From Kingella oralis (GTDB lineage: Bacteria > Pseudomonadota > Gammaproteobacteria > Burkholderiales > Neisseriaceae), in NCBI RefSeq assembly GCF_014054985.1, contig NZ_CP059569.1:2294001-2358000 (forward strand): a stretch of 64,000 bases of DNA, in the 5' to 3' direction. Below the pieces are notes generated by a model that worked only from the letters and a program-made list of their open reading frames with translations, was not told the DNA's origin and made no database searches. Position numbers and translations under genes: made by a program. This document shows, piece after piece, positions 1 to 7,976 of this stretch; the stretch's first letter is position 1; each line of letters opens with the position of its first letter.

Positions 1-636
1 CCCTTATATCTTATCGGCGCGGTTACCATTGTGTTGATACCCGGTCCCAATTCGCTCTATTGCCTTGCCGTTGCCACCCAACAAGGCGCGCGCCAAGCAG
101 CCAAAGTGATGGCGGCTATTTTCCTTGGCGACAGCGTGCTGATTTTATGCGCCGTGGGCGGTGCCGCCTCGCTGCTCAAAAGCCACCCCCTATTGTTTGG
201 CGCACTCAAATGCGCGGGCGGCTTATACCTTGCCTATCTCGGCATCAATATGCTGCGCGGCGCATGGGCAGCCCGCCGCCGTACCGCTGCCCAAGCCCCC
301 GCCCAAACCCTATCCAACATACACACCCACGACAACGTCTTCCGCCACGCCCTGCTACTGAGCCTATCCAACCCCAAAGCCGCCCTGTTTTTCCTATCGT
401 TCTTTATCCCCTTTGTGAACCCGCGCTACCCCCACCCTGCGCTCAGCTTCTTTATCCTTGCCGCCGTGATGCAAACGCTCAGCATGTGCTACCTAGCCAC
501 CCTTGCCCTAGCAGGCGACAAACTGCTCGCCAAACTGCGCCACAAACGCAACCTTGCCGCGCTTGGTGCCGCCGCTGTCGGCTTACTCTTTTGCCTGTTT
601 GCCGTTAAACTTTGGCAGTCTGTGTTTTTTGCTTGA
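1..636 (+). CDS. leuE: LysE/RhtB-family amino-acid exporter, LeuE-like (5' end outside window)
   Basis: The open frame runs from the first base of the window, so the start codon lies upstream; the GTG at 31 is internal. The visible 211 residues show the family signature P-G-P-N near the N-terminus, five or six hydrophobic helices and the NPKA motif (about residue 125). From memory of the E. coli protein, the run around the PGPN motif and the following GD-containing helix resembles LeuE more than LysE. The role would be proton-driven efflux of leucine or related amino acids through the inner membrane. Substrate is inferred from family only. Confidence 0.75.
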   Translation, partial: PLYLIGAVTIVLIPGPNSLYCLAVATQQGARQAAKVMAAIFLGDSVLILCAVGGAASLLKSHPLLFGALKCAGGLYLAYLGINMLRGAWAARRRTAAQAPAQTLSNIHTHDNVFRHALLLSLSNPKAALFFLSFFIPFVNPRYPHPALSFFILAAVMQTLSMCYLATLALAGDKLLAKLRHKRNLAALGAAAVGLLFCLFAVKLWQSVFFA

Positions 637-690
637 TATTTCGCTTGCACACGGCTTGCCGGCAAGCTGCCTGTCATCCGCACCCGCACT

Positions 691-730
691 AAGGCAGCCC
701 GCGTAGCGAAGCGGAGTTGCGAAGCCAAAA
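691..730 (+). repeat. DUS-linked tail repeat (GTAGCGAAGCGGAGTTGCGAAGC type)
   Basis: A degenerate DUS is followed by GTAGCGAAGCGGAGTTGCGA and an A-rich end. The same unit recurs at 28316, 41209 and 47359, and on the other strand at 62311. Here it sits about 20 bases before the ATG of the next gene, so it forms part of that leader. Confidence 0.75.
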
Positions 731-748
731 ACCCAAAGGAACCCCACC

Positions 749-1159
749 ATGACCGACTTTGACCGCATCTACACCCAATGGCACGAATACGCCCAAACCC
801 GCAACACCGAAGCCCTGATTAACCTTTACGCCGATGATGCCCAATTTGAAAGCCCGCTCGTCCCCATCATCATGCAGCAAGAAAACGGCGTGCTACACGG
901 GCGCGCCGAAATTCTCGCCTTTTTGCAAGAAGGCACGCGCCGCCGCCCCAATGAGCTGGTGCGCTGGTATCGCACGGGGCGATATTTTGTCTCAGGCGAC
1001 ACGCTGGTGTGGGAATACCCGCGCCACACGCCCGATGGCAACCAAGTGGATATTTTGGAACTGATGCAAATCCAAAACGGTAAAATCCAAGCGCACCGCA
1101 TCTATTGGGGCTGGTTTGGCACGCAAATGCTGATACAGTTCGCCCAGCGCAAAGCCTAA
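749..1159 (+). CDS. SnoaL-like / NTF2-fold family protein
   Basis: The 136-residue protein has the pattern of the SnoaL-like NTF2 fold: an N-terminal helix with an aromatic cluster, then L-I-N-L-Y-A-D-D-A, a G-R-A-E-I segment near residue 50, and alternating strands ending in a W-G-W-F motif. The family includes polyketide cyclases and steroid-isomerase-like enzymes as well as non-enzymatic ligand binders; nothing here picks a substrate. The start is supported by AAAGGA eight bases upstream. No signal peptide or membrane segment is seen, so it is probably cytoplasmic. Confidence 0.75.
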   Translation: MTDFDRIYTQWHEYAQTRNTEALINLYADDAQFESPLVPIIMQQENGVLHGRAEILAFLQEGTRRRPNELVRWYRTGRYFVSGDTLVWEYPRHTPDGNQVDILELMQIQNGKIQAHRIYWGWFGTQMLIQFAQRKA

Positions 1160-1161
1160 TG

Positions 1162-1199
1162 GCAGCCTGAAAGCCGTAGGCTTCAACGAAGTTAAAACC
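1162..1199 (+). repeat. DUS with GCCGTAGGCTTCAACGAAG tail
   Basis: A full DUS followed by a tail ending in GTTAAAACC, upstream of pgl. A near-identical unit lies at 6958 upstream of the ligase gene. It appears to be a variant of the DUS-linked tail repeat. Confidence 0.6.
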
Positions 1200-1228
1200 C
1201 CTTTTTTTAACCCAACCCAAGGCATCCC

Positions 1229-1930
1229 ATGAGCATCACATTCACCGAAACCGCCTCCGCCGCCCAATCCGCGCAAGCCCTTGCCGAAGCCGTCGCCCAA
1301 AACCTGCGCGACACGCTAGCAACGCAAGAACGCGCCACGCTTGCCGTATCGGGCGGCAAATCGCCCATCGCCTTTTTCCAAGCGTTAAGCCGGCAAGATT
1401 TGGACTGGGCGCGGGTCAACATCACGCTGGTAGACGAGCGCATCGTCCCCACCGCCCACGCCGACAGCAACACCGGCTTGGTGCGCCAACACCTGCTGCA
1501 AAACCGCGCCACCGCGGCGACATGGCTGCCGATGATTGACGATGCCGCCAGCGAAGGCAGCCTGAAAACCCCTGCCGCCGCCGTTGAATTTGCCCTGCGC
1601 CATTATGTGCAACCCGATGTGCTGGTGCTGGGCATGGGCGGCGACGGGCACACCGCCAGCATCTTCCCGCAAGCCCCGCAGTTTGCCGATGCCGTGCGCG
1701 CCGATTACCCCCAGCCCCTGCTGCATACCAGCCCCATCACTGCGCCGCACGAGCGCATCAGCATGACGCTGGCCGCCATCGAAGCCACGCCGCACGTTTA
1801 TCTCGCCATCGCAGGCGCGGAAAAACGGGCGGTGTACCAACAAGCCACACAAGGCGCGCAGCAACAGCATCCTGTCAGTTTCGTTCTCAACAGCCAAAAG
1901 GTAACCCCCCATGTCTTCTACCACGCCTGA
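1229..1930 (+). CDS. pgl: 6-phosphogluconolactonase
   Basis: Hydrolyses 6-phosphogluconolactone to 6-phosphogluconate in the pentose-phosphate and Entner-Doudoroff routes. The 233-residue length is usual for bacterial Pgl of the SOL/DevB type. Conserved blocks are V-S-G-G-K-S-P near residue 38, the V-D-E-R segment near 70 and G-M-G-x-D-G-H-T-A-S near 137. A DUS inside the gene encodes the peptide G-S-L-K near residue 113. Its 3' end overlaps the glucokinase start by 20 bases, so the two genes are translationally coupled. Neisserial genomes keep sugar-phosphate genes clustered in the same way. Confidence 0.95.
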   Translation: MSITFTETASAAQSAQALAEAVAQNLRDTLATQERATLAVSGGKSPIAFFQALSRQDLDWARVNITLVDERIVPTAHADSNTGLVRQHLLQNRATAATWLPMIDDAASEGSLKTPAAAVEFALRHYVQPDVLVLGMGGDGHTASIFPQAPQFADAVRADYPQPLLHTSPITAPHERISMTLAAIEATPHVYLAIAGAEKRAVYQQATQGAQQQHPVSFVLNSQKVTPHVFYHA

Positions 1931-2894
1931 TTATCCCCGCCTGATTGCCGACATCGGCGGCACCAACGCCCGCTTCGCGCTGGAAACCGCGCGGCAGCAG
2001 TTTGAACACATCGAAGTGCTGCCCTGCGCCGACTACGACACCATCGTGGATGCCGCCAAAGAATATTTGAAACGCGCGGGCAACCCCAGCGTGCGCAACG
2101 CCGCCATCGCCATCGCCAACCCCATCGTGGGCGACTGGGTGCAAATGACCAACCACCACTGGGCGTTTTCCATTGAAACCACGCGCCAAGCCCTGCATTT
2201 GGACAACCTGCTGCTGCTCAACGACTTCACCGCGCAAGCGCTCGCCATCACCCAAACCGCCGCCGCCGATTTGGTGCAGGTGGGCGGCGCGCAGCCGATT
2301 GAACACGCCCCCAAAGCCGTCATCGGGCCGGGCACAGGCTTGGGCGTAAGCGGGCTTATTCCCACGCCCAGCGGCGCATACGTTCCTCTTGCGGGCGAGG
2401 GCGGGCACACCAGCTTTCCCCCATTTGACGATGCCGAAATCATGGTGTGGCAATACGCCAAGCGCAAACACGGACACGTTTCTGCCGAACGCTTTTTAAG
2501 CGGCTCGGGTTTAATGTTGATTCACGAGGCCCTTGCCGAGCGCGAAGGCGTGAAACGGCAAAAGCTCACCGCCGCCGAAATCAGCGAAAAAGCCCTCAGC
2601 GGCACCTCGCCCCTTTGCCGCTTAACGCTGGATATGTTCTGCGCCATGCTCGGCACGGTCGCCTCCAACCTAGCACTCACGCTGGGCGCGCGCGGCGGCG
2701 TGTATCTATGCGGCGGCATCATCCCGCGCTTTATCGATTATTTTCAATCGTCGCCGTTTCGCCAGCGTTTTGAAAGCAAAGGGCGGTTTGATGCCTATCT
2801 GGCCGCCATCCCCGTTTACATCGTGCAAAGCCGATACCCCGGCATCGTGGGCGCGGCGGTGGCGCTGGATAACCATTTGCAGCATTCGCAGTAA
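1911..2894 (+). CDS. glk: Glucokinase
   Basis: ATP-dependent phosphorylation of glucose to glucose 6-phosphate in the cytoplasm. The 327-residue protein is of the E. coli Glk type (ROK-unrelated). It starts with the phosphate-binding A-D-I-G-G-T-N-A-R-F block near residue 14 and has G-P-G-T-G-L-G-V-S near residue 138 and a G-E-G-G-H segment. The start lies inside the end of pgl. A hairpin with a T-rich tail follows the stop codon. With pgl it suggests glucose entry into the Entner-Doudoroff/pentose-phosphate pathway. Confidence 0.95.
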   Translation: MSSTTPDYPRLIADIGGTNARFALETARQQFEHIEVLPCADYDTIVDAAKEYLKRAGNPSVRNAAIAIANPIVGDWVQMTNHHWAFSIETTRQALHLDNLLLLNDFTAQALAITQTAAADLVQVGGAQPIEHAPKAVIGPGTGLGVSGLIPTPSGAYVPLAGEGGHTSFPPFDDAEIMVWQYAKRKHGHVSAERFLSGSGLMLIHEALAEREGVKRQKLTAAEISEKALSGTSPLCRLTLDMFCAMLGTVASNLALTLGARGGVYLCGGIIPRFIDYFQSSPFRQRFESKGRFDAYLAAIPVYIVQSRYPGIVGAAVALDNHLQHSQ

Positions 2895-2940
2895 GCAAAC
2901 GAAAAGGCAGCCTGAAACGCTGCCTATCCCATCACCCGCA

Positions 2941-2970
2941 AGGGCAGAGATTCAATCTCTGCCCTGTTTG
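2941..2970. terminator. Hairpin terminator between converging glk and the phosphatase gene
   Basis: AGGGCAGAGATT and AATCTCTGCCCT form a perfect 12-base stem followed by GTTTGATT. It lies just after glk and just after the end of the gene on the other strand. Confidence 0.7.
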
Positions 2971-2979
2971 ATTGTGCCG

Positions 2980-3720
2980 TTACAACGCTTTGCCCGCTTC
3001 GCCGATAATCTGCAAGCCGCCGGTAAGGTTGTAGCGCAGCAGGGTGGCGCTGGCGTTGGGCACGCTGCGGTAGGCGATGGCTTGCGGGTTGATGCTGCGC
3101 AACAGGGCGGTAATGGCCATGCCGTGCGATACGATTAACACGTTTTGCGCGGAAGATTCGGTTGTAGCTTCGCAGAAACGCGCGTTGCTCGTTTTCAGGC
3201 TGCCTTGATTTATATCGGCAAGGCTGTTGGCGATGATGTGTTGGATGCCGCGATGCAGGCGGCGGATGAATTGGCTTTCTTGCTCGGCGGCGGGGTCGAT
3301 GCGGTGCAGCGTGTGCATCAGTTGGTTGTTGCTGTGTTTGCCGCTGCGGTAGTCGGCGAGCCAGTCTTCCGTGCTGTCGTAGCCCAATTCTTGCGCGATG
3401 GTTTGGTGGATGTGGCGCGAGGGTTGTCGTTCAAACGAGCCGAAGTGGTATTCGCGCAGGTCGTCCAACGCGACGGGCGTGATGTGCGGCTGGCGGGCGT
3501 GTTGTAGGATGATTTGCGCGGTGGCGGCGGTGCGCGGGCTGGTGCTGCAATAGGCGGCGGCAAAGGGGATTTGGGCTTGGGCGATGGCGTTGCCTGTTTG
3601 CGCGGCGCCTGCTTTGCCTTCGGCGGTGAGCGGGGAGTCGCACCAGCCTTGCACGATGCCTGCGGCGTTGTATTCGGTTTGCCCGTGGCGGATAAGATAG
3701 AGGTTGAGGGTGGCGGGCAT
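2980..3720 (-). CDS. Histidine phosphatase superfamily (phosphoglycerate-mutase-like) protein
   Basis: The N-terminus carries the catalytic R-H-G-Q-T-E-Y-N block (residues 9-16 from the chosen start), then R-E-Y-H-F-G-S-F-E and, near the C-terminus, V-S-H-G-M with the second catalytic histidine. This is the cofactor-dependent PGM/CobC/PhoE-like group; the substrate cannot be set from sequence. The ATG at 3720 was chosen because AAAGGACACCCC precedes it; a longer frame up to 3777 only adds a DUS-encoded peptide. A second DUS with a tail-repeat-like stretch encodes G-S-L-K-T-S-N-A-R-F inside the C-terminal third. About 246 residues. Confidence 0.85.
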   Translation of the reverse strand: MPATLNLYLIRHGQTEYNAAGIVQGWCDSPLTAEGKAGAAQTGNAIAQAQIPFAAAYCSTSPRTAATAQIILQHARQPHITPVALDDLREYHFGSFERQPSRHIHQTIAQELGYDSTEDWLADYRSGKHSNNQLMHTLHRIDPAAEQESQFIRRLHRGIQHIIANSLADINQGSLKTSNARFCEATTESSAQNVLIVSHGMAITALLRSINPQAIAYRSVPNASATLLRYNLTGGLQIIGEAGKAL

Positions 3721-3860
3721 GGGGTGTCCTTTTGCTTGGGGGGATTGCGTTGAAGGGATGTTTTCAGGCTGCCGCATGATGTTGGGGCAGCCTGAAAACG
3801 CTGCGGGGCGTTGTTAAAAAGGCAGCCTGAAAGAATGATTTTCAGGCTGTCTTGCGTTGT

Positions 3861-4451
3861 TTATGCCACCCAGCCGTACACCACATAAGCCAGGCAGCCG
3901 AGCAACGCGCCGGCAGGCAGGTCAACCAGATAATGCTGCTTGGTGTACACGCACGATAGGGCAATCAACAGCGGGAACAGCAGCCCCCACGCGCCCAAGC
4001 CGCTCCATGCGTGCAGCGTGGTGAGCATGGCAACGGAAACGTGCATACTGGGGAAGCAGTTGGTGGATTGGTCAAACTTTTGCACGAACAGCAAAAATTT
4101 TTCCGACCACGTTTTGCCGGTGTTGATGCTGCGCCAATGCTCGGGCGTGGAGACGGGAAACAGCCAGAAAAAAATCATCTGCATAAACAGCAATACCAAA
4201 AAGCTGAACGCCATTTTGTTGAAATGGCCGCTGTCTTCGGCAAGCAGGTTCAGATACAAAATGGCGGGGTAATACAAAAAGCTGTACACCCAAGACCATT
4301 GCGGTTTGAACGGGATGGCTTCATCCACGGGCGAGTGCCATACGATGGGTTTGCGCAGCGGATGGCGTTGGGTGAAAAAATAAAACTGATACGCGCCAAC
4401 GATTAAGATGCCGCTTAATACCAGATTGACGAAGTAGTCGCTAAATTCCAT
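3861..4451 (-). CDS. PAP2-family membrane phosphatase
   Basis: A 196-residue inner-membrane protein with about six hydrophobic segments. The PAP2 core motifs are present: C-F-P-S-M-H (phosphatase motif 2, histidine acid/base) and Y-T-K-Q-H-Y-L-V-D-L-P-A-G (motif 3 with H and D). Motif 1 (KxxxxxxRP) is not clear, so the protein may act on a lipid phosphate in a divergent manner. Members dephosphorylate undecaprenyl pyrophosphate, phosphatidic acid or lipid A. The start at 4451 follows AAGGACGCTCAC. Divergent from ubiX. Confidence 0.8.
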   Translation of the reverse strand: MEFSDYFVNLVLSGILIVGAYQFYFFTQRHPLRKPIVWHSPVDEAIPFKPQWSWVYSFLYYPAILYLNLLAEDSGHFNKMAFSFLVLLFMQMIFFWLFPVSTPEHWRSINTGKTWSEKFLLFVQKFDQSTNCFPSMHVSVAMLTTLHAWSGLGAWGLLFPLLIALSCVYTKQHYLVDLPAGALLGCLAYVVYGWVA

Positions 4452-4542
4452 GTGAGCGTCCTTGCGGTTGAAAAACCGAGCGATGCTGCCTGAAAACGGG
4501 GTTTTGCGCAAGGTTTTCAGGCTGCCTTGGCGGCGAAACCGC

Positions 4543-4548
4543 TATAAT
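4543..4548 (+). promoter_or_regulatory. -10 element upstream of ubiX
   Basis: A perfect TATAAT lies 31 bases before the ubiX ATG. No convincing -35 box at standard spacing was found; the upstream DNA is a DUS. Confidence 0.5.
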
Positions 4549-4578
4549 CGCGCGTTTTTATGTTTACGAGTGGGCAAG

Positions 4579-5148
4579 ATGGTTCAACGTTTGATTATCG
4601 GCATCAGCGGCGCAAGCGGGTTTGCCTATGGCTGCAAGGCTTTGCAACTGCTGCGAGCCGTGCCTCAGGTGGAAACGCATTTGGTGGTGTCCAAAGGGGC
4701 GGAGCTTACCCGCGCTTCGGAAACGGCGTTCAGCCGCGACGAAGTGCACGCGCTGGCGGATGTGGTGCATCCGATTGGCAATCTGGCGGCGGGCATCGCC
4801 AGCGGCTCGTTCCGCACGGCGGGGATGCTGGTTGCGCCCTGCTCCATGCGCACGCTATCGGCAATTGCCCATGCCACCAGCGATAATTTGCTTACGCGCG
4901 CGGCGGATGTAACGCTCAAAGAGCGGCGGCGGCTGGTGTTGATGGTGCGCGAAACGCCGCTGAACCTCGCCCATTTGGACAATATGCGCCGCGTAAGCGA
5001 AATGGGCGGCATCGTGTTCCCGCCCGTGCCCGCGCTTTATATGCAGCCTGAAAGCGTTGACGACATCATCACGCAAAGCGTGGTGCGCGCGTTGGGCTTG
5101 CTGGGGATAGAGTTGGTAGCGCAGCAAGAATGGCAGCCTGAAAAGTGA
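4579..5148 (+). CDS. ubiX: Flavin prenyltransferase UbiX
   Basis: Makes the prenylated FMN cofactor used by UbiD in ubiquinone synthesis. The protein from this ATG is 189 residues, the family length. It opens with I-I-G-I-S-G-A-S-G (FMN-binding) and has V-A-P-C-S-M-R-T-L-S near residue 90, the L-V-L-M-V-R-E-T-P-L segment and M-G-G-I-V-F-P-P-V-P-A-L-Y near 150. A longer frame from 4462 is rejected because it reads through a DUS and the -10 box. The last codons (W-Q-P-E-K) are supplied by a DUS, so the stop lies inside a DUS inverted pair. Confidence 0.95.
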   Translation: MVQRLIIGISGASGFAYGCKALQLLRAVPQVETHLVVSKGAELTRASETAFSRDEVHALADVVHPIGNLAAGIASGSFRTAGMLVAPCSMRTLSAIAHATSDNLLTRAADVTLKERRRLVLMVRETPLNLAHLDNMRRVSEMGGIVFPPVPALYMQPESVDDIITQSVVRALGLLGIELVAQQEWQPEK

Positions 5149-5171
5149 GCAACACGGTTTTCAGGCTGCCT
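5132..5171 (+). terminator. Inverted DUS pair at the ubiX 3' end
   Basis: Two DUS in opposite orientation, about 20 bases apart, can form a stem of at least 12 bases overlapping the ubiX stop. Such pairs act as terminators in Neisseriaceae; here that is inferred. Confidence 0.45.
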
Positions 5172-5241
5172 CAATATCTTGATTTTAGGCAGCCTGAAAC
5201 CATATAGCAGCCCATTATTCACATAATTCAAAGGAAAAAAC

Positions 5242-6120
5242 ATGACCAACCAACGCACCCGCTTTATTTTTGATAACCAGCCCATTCGCGGCATCCACGT
5301 TCAGCTTACCGACGTGTGGCAACACATCGCCCAGCAAAAACCCTACCCCAAAGCCATCCGCCGCGCCCTAGGCGAACTGCTGGCCGCCGGCGCGATTCTA
5401 TCCAGCAATTTGAAACTGGACGGCACACTCATCGTGCAAGTGCAAGGGCAAGGCAGCCTGAAAATGCTGGTGGTGGAAGCCACCTCCGAAGACACCGTGC
5501 GCGCCACCGCCCGCTGGGACGAAACCGCCGCCATCGCCGATGATGCCGATTTAACCCAACTGTTGGGCGACAACAGCGTGTTCGTGCTCACCGTGCAGCC
5601 CAAAAACGGCGAACCGTGGCAAGGTGTCGTGCCGCTGGAAGGCGGCAGCATCGCCGATATGCTGATGCACTACATGACCCGCAGCGAACAGCTGCAAACC
5701 CACATCGCCCTCGCCGCAGACGACAACCACATCGGCGGCTTGCTGCTGCAACGCCTGCCCGAAGAAGAGCTGGACGATGCCGCATGGGAACACGTTACCG
5801 CCCTCGCCAGCACGCTCACCGCCACCGAGCTGCTGCATTTGGACGCGCAAAATCTGCTGTATCGCCTGTTCCACGAAACTCCGCCGCGCGTGTTCCCCGC
5901 CGAAAATTTGGAGTTCGCCTGCACCTGCTCGCGCGGCAAAGTGAGCGACATGCTGCTGATGCTCGGCGGCGAAGAAGTGGGTAAAGTGGTGGCCGAAGAA
6001 GGCAGCATCACCGTGGATTGCGATTTCTGCAACCAACACTACACCTTCGACGAAACCGACATCAACGCGCTGTTCGGCATGGACGTGGTGGCGGCGGTGC
6101 AGCGGCATCCCGCGCATTGA
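5242..6120 (+). CDS. hslO: Redox-regulated chaperone Hsp33
   Basis: Cytoplasmic holdase chaperone activated by disulfide formation. The 292-residue length fits the family. The C-terminal zinc switch is complete: C-T-C (227 and 229) and C-D-F-C (260 and 263). The N-terminal domain has R-F-I-F-D and G-E-L-L-A-A-G-A-I-L-S-S. A DUS encodes G-S-L-K-M near residue 73. The ATG is preceded by AAAGGAAAAAAC. It follows ubiX on the same strand, separated by a DUS pair, so it is probably its own transcript. Confidence 0.95.
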   Translation: MTNQRTRFIFDNQPIRGIHVQLTDVWQHIAQQKPYPKAIRRALGELLAAGAILSSNLKLDGTLIVQVQGQGSLKMLVVEATSEDTVRATARWDETAAIADDADLTQLLGDNSVFVLTVQPKNGEPWQGVVPLEGGSIADMLMHYMTRSEQLQTHIALAADDNHIGGLLLQRLPEEELDDAAWEHVTALASTLTATELLHLDAQNLLYRLFHETPPRVFPAENLEFACTCSRGKVSDMLLMLGGEEVGKVVAEEGSITVDCDFCNQHYTFDETDINALFGMDVVAAVQRHPAH

Positions 6121-6137
6121 TTTTGAATCAAGTATCG

Positions 6138-6182
6138 TTTTCAGGCTGCCTGATTGGAGACAACAGGCAGCCTGAAATTTTT
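6138..6182. terminator. Inverted DUS pair with T-run after hslO
   Basis: TTTTCAGGCTGCCTG and CAGGCAGCCTGAAA form a stem with a T-rich end; it lies 18 bases after the hslO stop and also ahead of the converging nuclease gene's end. Confidence 0.55.
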
Positions 6183-6236
6183 GTATTCAATAGGGCGGTA
6201 ATGAGCCGTTGCCGTTCCATTTGGATTTCAGGCTGC

Positions 6237-6767
6237 CTACCGCATCGCCCCATTGTTCTCCTGCATCATCGCCGCCCGCTGCTGTTGCCGATACGCCCAC
6301 GGCGCAAGCGGGTTTTTACCGTGCCATAAGCCGATTCTTTCCTGCTTCGCCCGCGCTTCGGCTTGGCTGTATTGCGCGTAATCCGTTGGGTTTTGCCGTT
6401 TGCGCGCGATGCTGCGGTAGTGCCACGCGTTGCCGTTTTCAATTTGCGCGCGGTTGATGTCTTGCCCGCCCAGCGTGATGGTGGCGATTTGGCGTTGGTA
6501 GCGGTCGGTGTCGTGGATGGTGAGCCGCACCGTTTGCCGCTCAACCAGCTGCCGCAGCGCGTCGCGGCTGGCGATGCCGTGCGCTTGGTCCAGCTCGGGC
6601 GCGTCGATGTAGGCAAGGCGGATGCGCCGTTTTGCGCCGTGCGCATCGGTTACGCGCACTGTGTCGCCATCGTGCACGCCGGTTACGCGGGCGGTGTAGC
6701 TGATGGGCAGTTGGGCGCAGGCGGCGAGCGGAAGCAGCAGCGCGAAAAGGGGGAGCGTGTGTTTCAT
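6237..6767 (-). CDS. Exported thermonuclease-family (SNase-like) lipoprotein
   Basis: The 176-residue protein has a signal peptide with a lipobox (L-A-A-C, cysteine near residue 17), so it is likely membrane-anchored on the outside. The SNase core is intact: V-H-D-G-D-T-V-R-V, R-I-R-L-A-Y-I-D-A-P-E (catalytic Arg and Glu) and D-R-Y-Q-R-Q (second Arg region). Family members cleave DNA and RNA with calcium. The ATG at 6767 starts the signal peptide; the longer frame lacks one. It is divergent from the exported DNA ligase gene, a pairing of interest for a naturally transformable bacterium. Confidence 0.85.
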   Translation of the reverse strand: MKHTLPLFALLLPLAACAQLPISYTARVTGVHDGDTVRVTDAHGAKRRIRLAYIDAPELDQAHGIASRDALRQLVERQTVRLTIHDTDRYQRQIATITLGGQDINRAQIENGNAWHYRSIARKRQNPTDYAQYSQAEARAKQERIGLWHGKNPLAPWAYRQQQRAAMMQENNGAMR

Positions 6768-6946
6768 GGTTTCAATCGTTTGAGTGGTGCGGTTAAACGG
6801 AAATGCCGCCCGATAGGATGCCCCTTGCAGAGGTTCAACCATACGGGGCAGCTTGAAAATAGCGTTGCCCGTTGCGGCGAAATCGGCTGCGTAGTGTACT
6901 GGATGATGCGGCGCAGAGAAAGCCGAATGCGGCACGGCAAATCATT

Positions 6947-6952
6947 TATAAT
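6947..6952 (+). promoter_or_regulatory. -10 element upstream of the exported DNA ligase gene
   Basis: TATAAT at about 90 bases before the ATG at 7040; the leader between them contains a DUS with its tail repeat. The -35 region is poor. Confidence 0.35.
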
Positions 6953-6957
6953 TTCAG

Positions 6958-7000
6958 GCAGCCTGAAAGCCGCAGGCTTCAACGAAGCTAAAACGAGCAA
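6958..7000 (+). repeat. DUS with GCCGCAGGCTTCAACGAAG tail
   Basis: Same unit as at 1162, here ending in GCTAAAACGAGCAACGC, in the leader of the ligase gene. Confidence 0.6.
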
Positions 7001-7039
7001 CGCACGTTGCCGCGAAACGAAAACCGCAAAGGAACCCCC

Positions 7040-7855
7040 ATGTTTGCAAAATTCATCCCCATGCTCGCCCTCGCCGCCATCCCCGCCGCCCAAGCCGCCG
7101 CGCCCAATCTGATGCTGGCGCAAGAATACAAAAACCAAAACATCCAAGGCTGGGCGATGAGCGAAAAGCTGGACGGCGTGCGCGCCTATTGGGACGGCAA
7201 GCAGCTAATCAGCCGCCAAGGCAACGTGTTCGCCCCGCCTGCGGGCTTCACCCGCGATTTTCCGCCGTTCGCGCTGGATGGCGAGCTGTATATCGGGCGC
7301 GGCAAGTTTGAAGCGGTATCGGCGGCGGTGCGCACGGCGGGGCATTCTTGGCAGGGCATCAAGCTGTATGTGTTTGATGCGCCAAAAGAAAGCGGCAACC
7401 TGTATCAGCGTTTAGCCAAGGCGAAGCAGCATCTCGCCAAGCATCCCAACGCCAATTTTGCCGTGCTCGCGCAAACGCCGGTGCAAAACGAAGCCCACGC
7501 GCGGCGGTTTTTGCGCGAAATCGAAGCGCAAGGCGGCGAGGGCGTGATGCTGCGCAACCCCGACACGCCGTATCAAGGCGGGCGCAGCAGCGATTTGTTG
7601 AAGCTCAAATCCGCCCACGATGCCGAATGCGTGGTTACGCAACACCATGAAGGCAAAGGCAAATATGCGGGCATGCTCGGCGCGTTGTCGTGCAAAAACC
7701 AGCTGGGCGAATTTCGCATCGGCTCGGGCTTTAAAGACGCACAGCGCAAAAACCCGCCCAAAATCGGCAGCACCATCACTTATAAATACCGCGGCTTCAC
7801 CAGCAAAGGCACGCCGCGCTTTGCCACGTTTTTGCGCGCGCGAACGGACAAATAA
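7040..7855 (+). CDS. ATP-dependent DNA ligase, exported (Lig E type)
   Basis: A 271-residue minimal ATP-dependent ligase: S-E-K-L-D-G-V-R-A-Y-W (motif I, adenylated lysine near residue 43), A-L-D-G-E-L-Y (motif III/IIIa), E-G-V-M-L-R (motif IV) and L-L-K-L-K (motif V). An N-terminal signal peptide ends in A-Q-A-A, so the enzyme is predicted to be periplasmic, as for the small ligases of Neisseria and Haemophilus. It would seal nicks outside the cytoplasm, possibly in incoming or released DNA. The start at 7040 follows AAAGGAACCCCC. Divergent from the nuclease gene, 272 bases apart. Confidence 0.9.
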   Translation: MFAKFIPMLALAAIPAAQAAAPNLMLAQEYKNQNIQGWAMSEKLDGVRAYWDGKQLISRQGNVFAPPAGFTRDFPPFALDGELYIGRGKFEAVSAAVRTAGHSWQGIKLYVFDAPKESGNLYQRLAKAKQHLAKHPNANFAVLAQTPVQNEAHARRFLREIEAQGGEGVMLRNPDTPYQGGRSSDLLKLKSAHDAECVVTQHHEGKGKYAGMLGALSCKNQLGEFRIGSGFKDAQRKNPPKIGSTITYKYRGFTSKGTPRFATFLRARTDK

Positions 7856-7885
7856 AACGCAAATCATTGCATTGAGGTCGCATTG

Positions 7886-7926
7886 AGGCAGCCTGAAAAG
7901 CGGAAAGCGGGTTTTCAGGCTGCCTC
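7886..7926 (+). terminator. Inverted DUS pair after the ligase gene
   Basis: Two oppositely oriented DUS about 16 bases apart, 30 bases after the stop codon. Terminator function is inferred. Confidence 0.45.
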
Positions 7927-7976
7927 AAAGCCCTTAAAATCCACCGCTTTATCGCAGCCCCAGCCAAAGGAATCCC

